From NCBI GenBank assembly GCA_964467315.1, contig CAYXSA010000005.1, forward strand, positions 1 to 64,000: a stretch of 64,000 nt of DNA, in the 5' to 3' direction. This document shows positions 30,101 through 38,943 of the stretch, piece after piece. The DNA is from JAAFIM01 sp964467315 (GTDB lineage Bacteria > Bacteroidota > Bacteroidia > Chitinophagales > Saprospiraceae). Each line of letters begins with the position of its first letter. Within the stretch, counting starts at the first letter, position 1. Position numbers and translations under genes: made by a program. The notes beneath the pieces were generated by a model, which saw only the letters and a list, made by a program, of their open reading frames with translations, made no database searches and was not told where the DNA came from.

Positions 30101-33100
30101 TTTGATAGGAAGACTGCTCTGCCAATAAGCCTGGTATCGGGATTGCATTGCGCACCCAACGCCGAACTACAGAAGCAGATGTATCCGTAAACGCGATTGG
30201 TGCTCCAGAGCAAACATGCGCTACTGATGGATTCCCTGTTACGGATGGAGAAAAAATGAAGCCCGCGTTAAATGCACCTGTTGGTATGATATGAATTGAA
30301 TCCGAGCTAATACAACCATTATTATTGATTCCAACTCTGTAAAATCCTGCACTGGCACTGCCCGTTACAGAAATAGAAGCCCCAACTAAAGAACTAATTA
30401 AGTTCACGCTCCCATAAGAACCAACTCCGTAATACCAAGCATATGTGCAGCCTATGCATGGGGTTACAGACAGCACCGTCTGATTTGATGCACCACATAC
30501 AAAGGCCGTGTTCGCAATAGTATCTTGTGTTGTTGATGTTTGTAGCTGCGCAGATGCAGTCGCCACCTGTATACTTATTATATTAGTGGTGTCTGAGCAC
30601 GCAGATATACCGCTTGGAGGATTATTAGAAATGACCGCATAATAATCCCCGTCTGCGATTACCCCTAAAGTACTTTTAAATGAATCTAAATTGGAATTAG
30701 GAATAGGAACACCATTATTGAACCATTCGTACCCGCAACCAATACAAGGAGCATCGGAAGTCCCTGAAGATACATCTAATGTGCTTGCTCTAGGAAGAGT
30801 ATACAAAAAAACACTGTCTCCATTACAAACTACGTTGCTTGTAGAAAATAATTGTGCATTGAATGTGCTAAAAGAGACTGGGATATCATTTGATGGTGCA
30901 GTAAAGCAATTGCCCTGCTGAATTACCAAACTATAGTTTCCAGCCCCCATAGAATCAGTAATCGCAAAAACATTTTGGTTGCCTGTATATATAGTAGTCC
31001 CTCCTTTTCTCCAAATATAAACCGCCCCAGTGCGGGGTGCTGTGCTCAATAAAACAGAGACGCCAATAGGGCTGCATTGTGGATTATTTAATGGTACTAT
31101 TACAGGTGCAGATAATATGGTGTCTCGTATCTGAATGACATTTGATAAATAATAGCAAGTCGTATTTGCATCAAATACTACTGCGTAATACCCTCGCTTA
31201 TTAGGTGTTTGATGGCTATTTGTTGTGGTAAATGCTTCTGCAGCATTATTATCTAAATACCAACCATATACACAGCTATCACAAGGTGTATGAACAACCG
31301 TAAGTAACGCCGTATCGCCTGCGCAAAGAACATTAGGGACAGCCGTTAAAACAGGATTAGACCCTTCTGATGCAGCAAAAACATTTTGAAACTGTGAATT
31401 TGCAATACAACTATCTTGATCAATAACCTGAATATAGTAGGTTCCTGCTTGATTAGTCGTATAGTTGTAGCCTGTAGCATTGGGTTCAGCAACACCATTT
31501 CTATACCATTGATAACTCCATGTAGGAGGAAGTAAATAGCTTCCCTCCGCATTAAGCGTTACAGGCTGCCCTGCACAAATATAACGAGTCTGTGTGTCAA
31601 TGGCTATACTGAATGAAGTATCAAATCCAATAATAATTGGGTTAGAAGTGCGTACACAGCCATTCGGATAAGCAACTTCTATAAAGTAAGTACCAGGTGT
31701 ATTCGTTACATGATTTGCAGCGCTAGCGCCGCCTATTTGTGTAAGCCCTACCCCACTCGTTTGTATATACCACTTATACTGGCAACCAGTACACGGGGTA
31801 GTCGACAGCTCAGCTGTATTATTTCCACAAAGCCTACGATGATTAGTGCTTATCGTTGGCAATGATACGTTTGCTTGTTCAACCTCAAAAATACTAGAAT
31901 ACTCTGAGCAATTCAGCGTATCTGTAACACGCAAAATGTAATCGCCCCCCGTGTTGAGATTTACGGTTGTCCCTATAGCTACAACACTATTCAAATCAGT
32001 ATTCTCATACCAACGATAATAGCACCCTGCACAAGCATTCGTAACATTCAGGATTGCATTTGTTGTAGAGGATTGGTCAGTGCATATTTTTGATGGCAGC
32101 GCCTCCACTAAAGGAGAAGCCAATGAAGTATTTTGGACTGGGAACACATTTGAAACTCCCATACAACCTGTAGCACTATTCACAACCGTTACTTTATAAT
32201 CGCCCGGAGTAAAAGCAAAAGTAAAATTGGCAGTACTTCCATTACTCCATTGGTAAGAACAAGTTGCACAATAAGGTAATGTTTCTATAATCAAGGGCTG
32301 AGCAGAACAAAGAGCATTTGTTTGCTGATTATCTGCTGTCCGACCAGCAATTGTGGGAAGTAAAAAGGAAGAGTTTGAAACCGTTTTATTCAACAAATAA
32401 CCACAGCCATTATTATCGACAATATTTACCACATAAGTCCCCACCGAATTCGCCGTTATTGAATTTGTATTGGAAAAAGCCCCTGACCCTAAAGGTGGTG
32501 TCCAATTAAATGAACAACCAGGGCAGCCATTGATTTGTAATTGAATACTCCCCCCACACAATAGTGCTGTGTCCGGATAAATCTGCGGACTTTGTTGATT
32601 ATATTGATTAAGTAGGGATACTGCCGTCGCTTCGCAGCCATTCGAAGAAGCAACCACACGATAAGAACCAGGTAGAGTTGCAATAACTGTATTAGTAGTA
32701 TCCATTGGCGTATTGCTGTTGGCATAATACCACTTATAAGTAGTGCCTGGCAAATTTGCATTGGCAGAAAAAGAAATAGATGTACCAGCGCAAATTTGCG
32801 CCGTAGTTGGTTGTGTTAATACGGTTACCTGTTGGTTTACGTCTATACTCACGGTGTCTGCAACCACACAACCCGTATTCACATCACTGGCTTCCACAAT
32901 TCGAACATTCGTACCTATAGAAGGCGAAAACGTATACTCTGAGCCCGCAAAAAATTGCGAACCGTCTGGCGCAATCCATGTGTAGTTTATATTACAATTG
33001 CCGCTCGGACAATCTACGTCCGCCTTCAAACTTATAGGCGTTCCTTCGCAGCGTACTGTAATGCTGTCTGTATTGACCTCTATTTTTGGACAACCATATT

Positions 33101-35159
33101 TTGCTAAAAAAGCATCATGCCCCTGTCCACGAGTGGTTATACCAAAAACTCCCTGCAAAGAAGGATCAAAATCTGAAGTTCCCTGAAATGCACCCCCTAA
33201 AAAAAAGTCCCGCTGATTCTCCCCCAATGTTATAGTAGGATTCAATTCCGATTCCGCTCCTCCTACAACTAATGACCACAGATGCTCCATAGAGTTATTG
33301 TACTTCACAACACCTATATCTGTTGTGCTGCCTGATGCTATCATAGCATTGCTCAATACAGCAGGTGTAGTAGCTGAAGACGAATACAAGGACACTGTCC
33401 GCGCAGTCTGGCGTAAATTCAAATTACCTGTAAATATCAGGGCTAAAAATATATTACCATTATCATCCATCTCTATCGCGTCAGCAGTAACTGAAGGGGC
33501 AAAAACACCAGGCGAAGACAGCTCTTGGTAACGAAGTACATGTATATCCTTAGGGCTTCTTGTTTTTGTAATAGACGGACCTGGACTAACATAATAAGAA
33601 ACATCTCCCGACTGTATAGCATTGACAGCTTCCACCAAAAGTAAAGAATTTTCTATTCGTGTGCCTGCTAAATCGTAATGCGTTGTGTAGTACGAATTAG
33701 TAGGTATAAATAAAATGTCTTTGTTGTTGTTGTAAGTGTTGTTTTTAGTTGTTTGTACTGCCAACAATATTTTGTCGTCCTTTACCAGAATATCCTGAAC
33801 ACTAGTTTGTGCCTCCCCACGAAAACGCTGCTCATATACTAAAGCCGCATTATCCTTTTCATACTTAGCTATAAAGCCACTCTGCACGTATACGCTTCCT
33901 GGTACTGCGGGAGCAGTTTCAGTTGCAGCAATAGGAGTTCCTGTTATAAAGCTTGGTGCAGTTATCAATGCTAATGCAACGCTATCGGCTGCTCCTCCAT
34001 GCGAAGAACAGTGGGCAGCAGGCCGATTAAAATGCCCTCCAACATAAACAAAACGCCCGTCCACAGATAAAGCATTTGATACTATAGTGCCATTCTGTGT
34101 CTTATTTCCCAATACTTGGGCACTCATAACTGTTTGGGCCAATGTAGCGTTATACGATACCCAAAAATTGAATTCTCCCAAATCGTTTGACCCCGAACAA
34201 GAAGACCCCCCAAGTGCAGTAGGCGCCTGAGAACTCATCAACAATGTATTCACGCTCGGAGCCACAGTTGAAAAAAGCTGAAAACTGGTATTTGATTTTC
34301 TTGATCCCTGGAATTCTTGGCTTTCAACAGCCACTGTAGAATCCCTCGGCGTTCCCCCCTCAGAAGGACGAAGAGAAAAAGGGTCAAAAGGAAAATAAGG
34401 AAATTTTGGCGGAATATAAATAACAGGAACACTATTATCCGTTACGGAACGCTCCCGATAAACACCCAAGACATATACATTTCCTGTACTTTCGTCTATA
34501 TCCAAATCCGATATAAACGCCGTTGTATTTGCTTGATAGGTTGCATTACCATTTTGAGGATACAAAAAAGTAAGCGCATTTGCTATTGGAGTAGTAGTAG
34601 TAGCAAATGAAGTATTATTCAACTCGGAAATACTGTATTGTGCTACAAATAAAACAGGCTTGAGTACTTGAGGAATAGTGGGGGTACCCACTTTTGCTCT
34701 CGGAAATAAACCGCCATTAGATTTTATTGAACCTGCTATATATAAATTATTCCCTGAAATCTCCAGATGCAACTTACGAGGAGAAGACAAAGAACCAGCA
34801 TACCCCCCATTGACATTGGGTATTAAAAATTTTGTGGAAGGAGAGGTAATGGTCGAATCCGTCAACCAAAGCCGCCAAACCAGCCCTCCATCAGGCGTAT
34901 ATTTATACAAAAACAACGCATCAACTTCGCCATCCATAGCTCCCGCCTTTCCCACTAAAGCATAAACATGGTTACCATCTTTAGCGATATCATACGTCAC
35001 CTCATGGGCTGTGGATGACATTGAAGCCCCCGTACCATAATCACTCTTCGCCCAAACCAAACCCACCTGCGCCTGCACAGAGGCAGACACCGATGCTATC
35101 AGCCCCAGACAGAGCAACCAACGAGCTATTAAGCCGCTTTTTGTATATTTATTTATCAT
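24174..35159 (-). CDS. Giant secreted T9SS surface protein 2 (about 3661 residues)
   Basis: It starts with a signal peptide (SGLIARWLLCLGLIASVSASVQAQ). Residues about 30-740 form a propeller-like region with strands such as YVGGHFN and FFLGGAFQGTSDFDPSLQG...DAFLAKYG, closely resembling the SBBP proteins encoded at 37-41 kb. Ig-like CxGCxYxW modules follow (about 750-1700), then GTPxGGxF-type modules, a PKD domain (WDYGDG), an Omp28-like region (VLLEHFSN...YGRDVTLLQFQ) and a T9SS sorting domain (FKLYPNPAQTYFTVEF...QRQVIITKP). The C-terminal half is a paralogue of giant protein 1. ATG at 35159 was chosen over 35186 because it gives a better signal peptide. A surface structure or adhesion role is inferred. 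The 290 bases upstream are AT-rich with no clear consensus promoter. Confidence 0.9.
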   Translation of the reverse strand: MINKYTKSGLIARWLLCLGLIASVSASVQAQVGLVWAKSDYGTGASMSSTAHEVTYDIAKDGNHVYALVGKAGAMDGEVDALFLYKYTPDGGLVWRLWLTDSTITSPSTKFLIPNVNGGYAGSLSSPRKLHLEISGNNLYIAGSIKSNGGLFPRAKVGTPTIPQVLKPVLFVAQYSISELNNTSFATTTTPIANALTFLYPQNGNATYQANTTAFISDLDIDESTGNVYVLGVYRERSVTDNSVPVIYIPPKFPYFPFDPFSLRPSEGGTPRDSTVAVESQEFQGSRKSNTSFQLFSTVAPSVNTLLMSSQAPTALGGSSCSGSNDLGEFNFWVSYNATLAQTVMSAQVLGNKTQNGTIVSNALSVDGRFVYVGGHFNRPAAHCSSHGGAADSVALALITAPSFITGTPIAATETAPAVPGSVYVQSGFIAKYEKDNAALVYEQRFRGEAQTSVQDILVKDDKILLAVQTTKNNTYNNNKDILFIPTNSYYTTHYDLAGTRIENSLLLVEAVNAIQSGDVSYYVSPGPSITKTRSPKDIHVLRYQELSSPGVFAPSVTADAIEMDDNGNIFLALIFTGNLNLRQTARTVSLYSSSATTPAVLSNAMIASGSTTDIGVVKYNNSMEHLWSLVVGGAESELNPTITLGENQRDFFLGGAFQGTSDFDPSLQGVFGITTRGQGHDAFLAKYGCPKIEVNTDSITVRCEGTPISLKADVDCPSGNCNINYTWIAPDGSQFFAGSEYTFSPSIGTNVRIVEASDVNTGCVVADTVSIDVNQQVTVLTQPTTAQICAGTSISFSANANLPGTTYKWYYANSNTPMDTTNTVIATLPGSYRVVASSNGCEATAVSLLNQYNQQSPQIYPDTALLCGGSIQLQINGCPGCSFNWTPPLGSGAFSNTNSITANSVGTYVVNIVDNNGCGYLLNKTVSNSSFLLPTIAGRTADNQQTNALCSAQPLIIETLPYCATCSYQWSNGSTANFTFAFTPGDYKVTVVNSATGCMGVSNVFPVQNTSLASPLVEALPSKICTDQSSTTNAILNVTNACAGCYYRWYENTDLNSVVAIGTTVNLNTGGDYILRVTDTLNCSEYSSIFEVEQANVSLPTISTNHRRLCGNNTAELSTTPCTGCQYKWYIQTSGVGLTQIGGASAANHVTNTPGTYFIEVAYPNGCVRTSNPIIIGFDTSFSIAIDTQTRYICAGQPVTLNAEGSYLLPPTWSYQWYRNGVAEPNATGYNYTTNQAGTYYIQVIDQDSCIANSQFQNVFAASEGSNPVLTAVPNVLCAGDTALLTVVHTPCDSCVYGWYLDNNAAEAFTTTNSHQTPNKRGYYAVVFDANTTCYYLSNVIQIRDTILSAPVIVPLNNPQCSPIGVSVLLSTAPRTGAVYIWRKGGTTIYTGNQNVFAITDSMGAGNYSLVIQQGNCFTAPSNDIPVSFSTFNAQLFSTSNVVCNGDSVFLYTLPRASTLDVSSGTSDAPCIGCGYEWFNNGVPIPNSNLDSFKSTLGVIADGDYYAVISNNPPSGISACSDTTNIISIQVATASAQLQTSTTQDTIANTAFVCGASNQTVLSVTPCIGCTYAWYYGVGSYGSVNLISSLVGASISVTGSASAGFYRVGINNNGCISSDSIHIIPTGAFNAGFIFSPSVTGNPSVAHVCSGAPIAFTDTSASVVRRWVRNAIPIPGLLAEQSSYQTATGGLYSLIAVDNRGCIDTTSSITVIEYTPAPGFSLVLDPVNPVPITSPSITLDDYLFPISVRTGIGGYTSLTASGALNHVNQTFNPSIAGPGQHIVYYHDTLGSCIFTVFDTIEVLQATNVDIVNRRLANFAAQCPPAGCPQYEACLQDSMRVILTNFPFIPSQVQFMTDTGYFSVNIAPVLNPIGSVWSGYIPVIVPSHARTGKLRLVNGLDMFQTTFFLVVQNPAVSIDLAGIQQPLCSNNSNAQLVAVPSTGNTGFGLLSAAYLSAPGITVPTLLTSDTFYAASPISVNIPSITGYDLNGRQDFVLTYRFRPVYTGTIIACPNAVVDTMHIQARNVNLDSVRYTPISLTQTMQGLAPMTRLVYPLSTRLYANNYTGTYVNSNSILPSTMPTTTTASSVTYHISNTGCTNSAASNVSILPSPSLAVIPDFVCRLANDTIFVGRNASGPYVTRNGTTTQFDPQYTYQNNTVFTPDYGMVEHIHSMTLTSSNGGLIPLNLANGAERYALVPTNIAGNTTTLTLTYRYYRTINFFDAAASIDPTDTGSYVIAQIQRVVNFEDLPAVLINPAILADPAFCKENTFFQFSGTPNGGQYYLYNRPATVRVDSLENNLFNPTDYPSTAPLDSFTLRYVFTGNACKDSAQTIIAVVRPFSITLTAPSAPAFCQEEPNSIVSAISDIQAPNQLDAATGLFYVGGVQSGNVFSPSLRYPSTSTVTEPFAVAYTIADIYGCVAEDTTTFFVHPTPVLGMTTLAPVYCANDPVLPLQLFSNTVDITTAFGTNTVTLSAVGLINPSPGSVAPSYYPLQATASRRDTTVRDTIVYTLVDGNGCTATYTHEMIIRELPFVGLVLAGGEPVPATFCEGDTAKIVGVPLGGAFSNVETQPNGFPFSLNANTGDFYPQIAGATPNSITEEYLYWYANNATGCRDTIRDTIIIFNRAEVTITGLPLSTCASDVTLPLGITAVGPTVTAGVFTGFPATSVGNNNIPASTAEFYPDSAGIFDTPTSIGVRLDYSSNGCDSRVDTFILVNPLPQLSFNMPGDTLAGGTIDRRYHICESADSVPLYANNRFMTNVAPVFPETGVFTARGIRMFGNPAAVPPTTRYIYFARDAVFGADTIRYTYTDPRGCSNFLERVVVVDTVPALGFAGFSPNTQIGSNPDTFSYCGNDAPFLVVPSPFGGLLSFQQQLQQSGVYNLDPSQLAAPATYELSYIYISHRYTNGRVCQDSIKNYVEIRPVPVLNFVSIPTQVCVDSATAPIVLQASPVGGFFRDVTNGTGVAGGILADSIFDPSAQFGIREIEYLYQDPITLCSDTIAQNISVFRIPLVSFLTGGGCEGDDISFITGSTGLVNTPPSRDSITTYVWDYGDGLIDSLGTPANPVVVPNRLHEYALAGIYFPRLLIVNQGVCSSAYQQRIVISPKIAVTPALPYIQGFDNGAEGWIQETVNNSNPLDSLWDFGWATGSRITTAQAENNVWVTRASAPYQPADRGWVYSPCFDISALRRPMVAMDTWIDSREGIDGAVLEFFHPTQGWVNLGERDKGINWYDSLYLISAPGAQVLRPNEAPIGWSGENLDGFVSSRYRLDTDRRNGDLRGMTSLRMRVSFAAADNTSANGREGFAFDNVYVGDRGRSVLLEHFSNQNIQGIATVEANLYRLIYSNLYGRDVTLLQFQTPLGGADSYYNQATAESNARTLFYGVSESAKKVRINGQNYVSTTEELVNNVGGSHEFLDMEMLKPASFQITIPTVPQIFQAGTGAATGSANVVVLVKALRDLPLDPYVVHAVVTEDSLRSTQRHNMISVVRAMLADVALATDPTAGTPFERPWVTDDEVEVTLNWSFPTSQYRRHNLRMNVFVQNNATKEVLQVATSRDLTVFNGPVNVEELAPGEGREIIDFKLYPNPAQTYFTVEFEQPLEGEYDWQVVDMLGRVLRTGKAQAGERTIEVATDDFSAAMYIFSINNQTVYSQRQVIITKP

Positions 35160-35377
35160 ATTCAACGCTTTTTTAAAGCCACTCAACTGAAATTCTAACC
35201 CTATAAGCAGTTTTCAATGCGAAAGATAAGCCCCTTCGCCCTATAAAACAAAGACAATTTTTGGCAATTCTTACAGAATATACCCCGACATTATGCCTAT
35301 AAACACCGATAAAACCTATGTTTGTAAGCTGTAAAAATTACACACATAGCCTTTTTTTCTAATTTATATTTTTCTAA

Positions 35378-35432
35378 AGCAACAAGAAGAACCCTACCAA
35401 TCGTCTTGGGGACTAAGTAAGGTTCTTGCTTG
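35378..35432 (-). terminator. Possible terminator hairpin
   Basis: AAGCAAGAACC and GGTTCTTCTTGTTGCTT form an imperfect stem with a long loop, 19 bases after the stop of the gene at 35451-36554. The following T-run is weak. Confidence 0.35.
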
Positions 35433-35450
35433 TATTTTGTAGCCTAAATG

Positions 35451-36554
35451 CTAAGCCTTCGTTGCCAATTTTGCGCCTACCACCTGCACATGCGAGGGCT
35501 TGAAGTTGGGTCCCAAAAGCGCCGCCGTCAAATAAACCGCCTGCAAGGCCTGCGCTCGCTGCGCGGGCTCTTTGCCCTCTGTAGCTGCCGCTATAGCTGC
35601 CTGCAAACTTGCCTGCATGAGCTGCACTTCCTCCGCTTTTGCCTTGCGTTTGGCGCGCTTCTCAAAAAACTTATCCGCCAGCGTTTGCGCCAAAGTCTTT
35701 TTCTTAGCCTGTGCCGCAACTGCCAATTTCTGCAAATCCTTGCGCGCCTTCGCTACCTCGCCCGCGCCCTTCGACACCTCTTTTTGCGCCAATTTGCCCG
35801 CCTTTTTATAGGCAGCATCAAACTCGTCGCAAAGCGTGCTAACCTGCTTTATCGCCACCATATCCGTGCGCGTAACCTCTTCGCCCGATTTTAGCTTCGG
35901 AGAAACCTCCTTCTGCACTCGCGCAAACCCCTCCTTAAAGGATTTCAAAATGCCGCTTATCGCCGTCAATTCCGCTGTAGCCGCCTCCTTCAAGGATGCT
36001 ATTTTCTCCTCCTTTGTTGGCTTGCCTTTTTTCTTTTTCTTCGCCTCCTCCTCTGCCGCCTTCGCCGCAGCCGCCGCAGCTACTGCCGCCGCGTCTTCGC
36101 CAGTGTCGCCTTCGCCCTCGCCTTCTTCCTCCTCATCTTCGCCCTCTGGCAACAAGGCCTCCGTTACATTCAAGGACAATTTCGCAGGCTTCAATATCAA
36201 ATTGTCTATCAAAGTCGCCGTCGTAGAGGCTATCTTACCTTTTTTTATCACCACATTGAAAGACTGCCCATCTGCGCCAAAACCGCAACTGCCCACCGCA
36301 AAATCGCGCTCCTTCCGCTTCAAAACCTCCTTCACATAAGGCTTCCATTTCGCGTCGCGGTCGCCGATGATCAGCATCGGGATTTTTTTATCGCCCGTAT
36401 CTTGAAATTTGAACTGTCCTATCAGCAAAAATTGCACAGGCACAGACCCATCGGGGCTCTCCTTTTTCAGGCGCGCCATCTCTTTATACAAAAAATTGCG
36501 GTATTCCTTAAAGCCAATACCTTCGAGTTCGTCGTGCGTGAATTTCGTTTTCAT
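35451..36554 (-). CDS. Unrecognised charged protein with acidic linker and coiled coil
   Basis: I do not recognise this 367-residue protein. Residues about 1-135 look like a folded domain (FLLIGQFKFQDTGDKKIPMLI, then AVGSCGFGADGQ). A strongly acidic stretch (EGEDEEEEGEGEGDTGED) follows at about 140-157, then Ala-rich and Lys-rich tracts (about 158-185), and a helical, Ala/Lys/Glu-rich region to the end that probably forms coiled coils. It has no signal peptide or membrane segment, so it is probably cytoplasmic. ATG at 36554 was preferred since the longer frame translates non-conserved upstream sequence. It stands alone between the giant gene and the SBBP cluster. Confidence 0.7.
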   Translation of the reverse strand: MKTKFTHDELEGIGFKEYRNFLYKEMARLKKESPDGSVPVQFLLIGQFKFQDTGDKKIPMLIIGDRDAKWKPYVKEVLKRKERDFAVGSCGFGADGQSFNVVIKKGKIASTTATLIDNLILKPAKLSLNVTEALLPEGEDEEEEGEGEGDTGEDAAAVAAAAAAKAAEEEAKKKKKGKPTKEEKIASLKEAATAELTAISGILKSFKEGFARVQKEVSPKLKSGEEVTRTDMVAIKQVSTLCDEFDAAYKKAGKLAQKEVSKGAGEVAKARKDLQKLAVAAQAKKKTLAQTLADKFFEKRAKRKAKAEEVQLMQASLQAAIAAATEGKEPAQRAQALQAVYLTAALLGPNFKPSHVQVVGAKLATKA

Positions 36555-36695
36555 TTGGGGGGAGTTTATTTGTTTTGAGCGCCTTTGCGGCTGCATTTTC
36601 GCCAACGTCAAAAGTACACTTTTCCCCACAACTTTCCAAATAGCGCCCAACTTTTTTTTCTCCTACCCTATCGCTTTTTTTGGGGCTTTTTTTTT

Positions 36696-37087
36696 GGGCG
36701 TGCCCGCCGCCCGCCTGCTGCGCCAAAGAGGCGCAGCAGGAGACGCGATGAATCGCGTCTCTACACGGGCGGCGGTCGGGCTATCCGCTGCATCAGCCCT
36801 TGCGCCTGCTTCAGCAGGCGCTGTGGTCAGATTCCGCTTCTATCCCTCACGCGTCTACACACCCGACCCAATCCCCTACCCCAAAAAAATAGCCCCAAAG
36901 GGGCTTAGTTTTTATAACCGTAGGCAAACGAAAACATATAAAAAAACGCGCCGCCCCCCTTTGGGGCGGCGCGTGCCGTATTCTGCGTGAGGGATAGTAG
37001 GGGCGAATCAACATTCGCCCATTTGGGCGATGGTGAAACGCCCCGCATAGCCCGACCGCCGCGCCTTTTTGCGCGGCGGGCACGCCC
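36696..37087. repeat. Inverted pair of modular palindromic elements, copies 8a/8b
   Basis: Forward copy 36696-36852 has an AGACGCGAT...ATCGCGTCT palindrome at the tip of hairpin A. The GC hairpin with a CCTTTG-type loop is at about 36947-36974. Reverse copy 36985-37087 has the GGGCGAATGTTGATTCGCCC-type hairpin B. The reverse copy ends 20 bases from the next stop codon. The pair fills most of a 553-base gap. Confidence 0.85.
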
Positions 37088-37107
37088 AAAACAAAAAAAA
37101 GATAGAC

Positions 37108-38817
37108 TTACTGACGCTGCGCTTTGAGCGTGGCGCGCTTGCCGTCTTGGCTACGCAATTCGATGAAGTACATACCCGCAGCCGAAGGCAACTCCACTTG
37201 CAGTTGCTCTACGTTTTGGTGTTTTGTGCTGCTCATTTGCTGACCCAAACCGTTGAAAACCGTAGCCTCTATCTCTGCGCTAAGCTCGCCAAGCTGAATA
37301 TCCACGCGACCATCAAAGCTGGGATTTGGGAAAAGCTGCATCTGCGCAAACTCCGTGCGCTCCACGCTGATAATCGTTTGCGACCATTTGGCTATAAAAA
37401 TATCCTCACTGCCCAATGCCGCTGTTGTATCCGTCCCAAAAGAAAGCGCGCCTGTTTGCTCGCCAACAAGATACAAATGCGCAGCATTAGGGCTGTTGGT
37501 TACATGCACATTATTGGAAACCTCCCCCAGCGTCGTATCCACAGACGCGTAGTGCCAGAGATAGCTGCCCGCACTGCTCAACTTGAGGACAAAAGGCAAG
37601 GACTTAGTATTTGCTCCCGTATCTGTTGCCGTCCCTGCGCTGGGGTCAAAATCTACTGCACCCGTATAGCTGCCGCCAAAATAAATATTATCGTCAGCGT
37701 CATAGCTAAGGCTACGAATAGTGGTGCTGCTATTAGCATTTTGTGGCTCTAACATCAGTCCAGAAACATAGTCACCCGCACTATTGAGCAGCAATACTAC
37801 TGCGTTGTCCTTAGTGGCACTAAACGCATTCGTTCTAAGTACAAGCGCTGCAGAAGGATCCATATCCATGCTATCTCTAAATCTGCCTGCTAAAGCTACG
37901 CTACCGTTATTTAGCACGCGTATACCGCCTGCATAAGCGCTTTTTGCGGCTACTGTTTTCGTCCACTGAAAAGTGCCCGCCGTATTCCACTTTGCTACCC
38001 AAAAACCATTGTTGTATGCAGAGGGCACCAAAGGAGCCTGTACGGCTGCGCTTTTGTCTAAATCAATAGCAAGTCCATAATACGGCTGAGAAAAATATAA
38101 ATCTCCTGCTGCATTTGTCGCAATACTCAAACCACCATCGCCTGTTTCCAAAGCGTGCGACCAAACAAAGTTTTGAGAAGCATCCAGTTTGACAAGTGCA
38201 GACCCCAATCCCGAATTAGTCAGGGTTTGAGTACCTGCATTGGGGTCGCTATCAATACTATTTTCGAAAAAAATCGCTAAGTACAAATTGCTGCTGCCAT
38301 CTATCGCCAGAGCTATAAGTTGGTCGTAGCCTGTGTTGCCAAAATGTTTGACGGATACAAAATCGCCATTACTGTCAAGTTTCAACAAAAAAGCATCAAC
38401 ACTGCCAGCCGAGCTAAGATTTTGCGTTCCTGCATTGGGGTCAAAATCTACGGTTCCTTCAAATTCTCCGCCTATATAGACATTGCCACCGCCATCAAGC
38501 GCTAAGGTTATTCCAGCATCATCTCCAGTGCTGCCTACGCGCTTTACCCAAGTCAGGGCACCTGAGGGGGCGTATTTCGCAACAAATATGTCCTCGCCAC
38601 CCGCTGAACTAAGCGAAGAAGCCCCCGTTTCATCAAAAGTGGCTGTTCCTTCAAAAGAACCTGCAACATAGAGATTGCCCGTAGCGTCTACCGCCGAAGA
38701 CTGAACGTAATCCGTTGAGCTGCCCCCTACGGCATAAGCCCTGTCAAAAGTCGCCTGCGCTTGTGCCTCATAGGCAAACAATGCCCCCGCAAGCAAGGAT
38801 AGGATAGTTTTTTTCAT
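37108..38817 (-). CDS. Secreted SBBP beta-propeller protein with T9SS domain, copy A
   Basis: This 569-residue protein has a signal peptide (KKTILSLLAGALFAYEAQAQ) and repeated SBBP-type propeller blades (GNLYVAGSFEGTATFDE, NVYIGGEFEGTVDFDPNAG). A T9SS type A sorting domain covers about residues 490-569 (MQLFPNPSFDG...MYFIELRSQDGKRATLK). ATG at 38817 was chosen because the 53 residues before it translate repeat DNA, and because this gives exactly the length of the neighbouring copy. It is a tandem duplicate of the gene at 39064-40773. The two share signal peptide, blades and an almost identical 50-base leader. Ligand and role are unknown; blades of this kind often occur in surface proteins. 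Confidence 0.9.
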   Translation of the reverse strand: MKKTILSLLAGALFAYEAQAQATFDRAYAVGGSSTDYVQSSAVDATGNLYVAGSFEGTATFDETGASSLSSAGGEDIFVAKYAPSGALTWVKRVGSTGDDAGITLALDGGGNVYIGGEFEGTVDFDPNAGTQNLSSAGSVDAFLLKLDSNGDFVSVKHFGNTGYDQLIALAIDGSSNLYLAIFFENSIDSDPNAGTQTLTNSGLGSALVKLDASQNFVWSHALETGDGGLSIATNAAGDLYFSQPYYGLAIDLDKSAAVQAPLVPSAYNNGFWVAKWNTAGTFQWTKTVAAKSAYAGGIRVLNNGSVALAGRFRDSMDMDPSAALVLRTNAFSATKDNAVVLLLNSAGDYVSGLMLEPQNANSSTTIRSLSYDADDNIYFGGSYTGAVDFDPSAGTATDTGANTKSLPFVLKLSSAGSYLWHYASVDTTLGEVSNNVHVTNSPNAAHLYLVGEQTGALSFGTDTTAALGSEDIFIAKWSQTIISVERTEFAQMQLFPNPSFDGRVDIQLGELSAEIEATVFNGLGQQMSSTKHQNVEQLQVELPSAAGMYFIELRSQDGKRATLKAQRQ

Positions 38818-38851
38818 CTTGTTTAGATGTTTGTAGTTAGTAAAATCGAAA

Positions 38852-38883
38852 CAAAAATAAGCCTTTTTTATCAAGATACAAAA
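38852..38883 (-). promoter_or_regulatory. Bacteroidota promoter of SBBP copy A (TTTG-N19-TATTTTTG)
   Basis: Minus-strand TTTG (the CAAA at 38879-38882 on the plus strand) and -7 TATTTTTG (38859-38852) are 19 bases apart, about 35 bases upstream of the start codon. The -7 box and leader are identical in copy B, but copy B lacks the -33 TTTG. Confidence 0.7.
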
Positions 38884-38943
38884 GCTTGTAAAACATATAA
38901 AAAAACGCGCCGCCCTCCTTTGGGGCGGCGCGTGCCGTCTATC

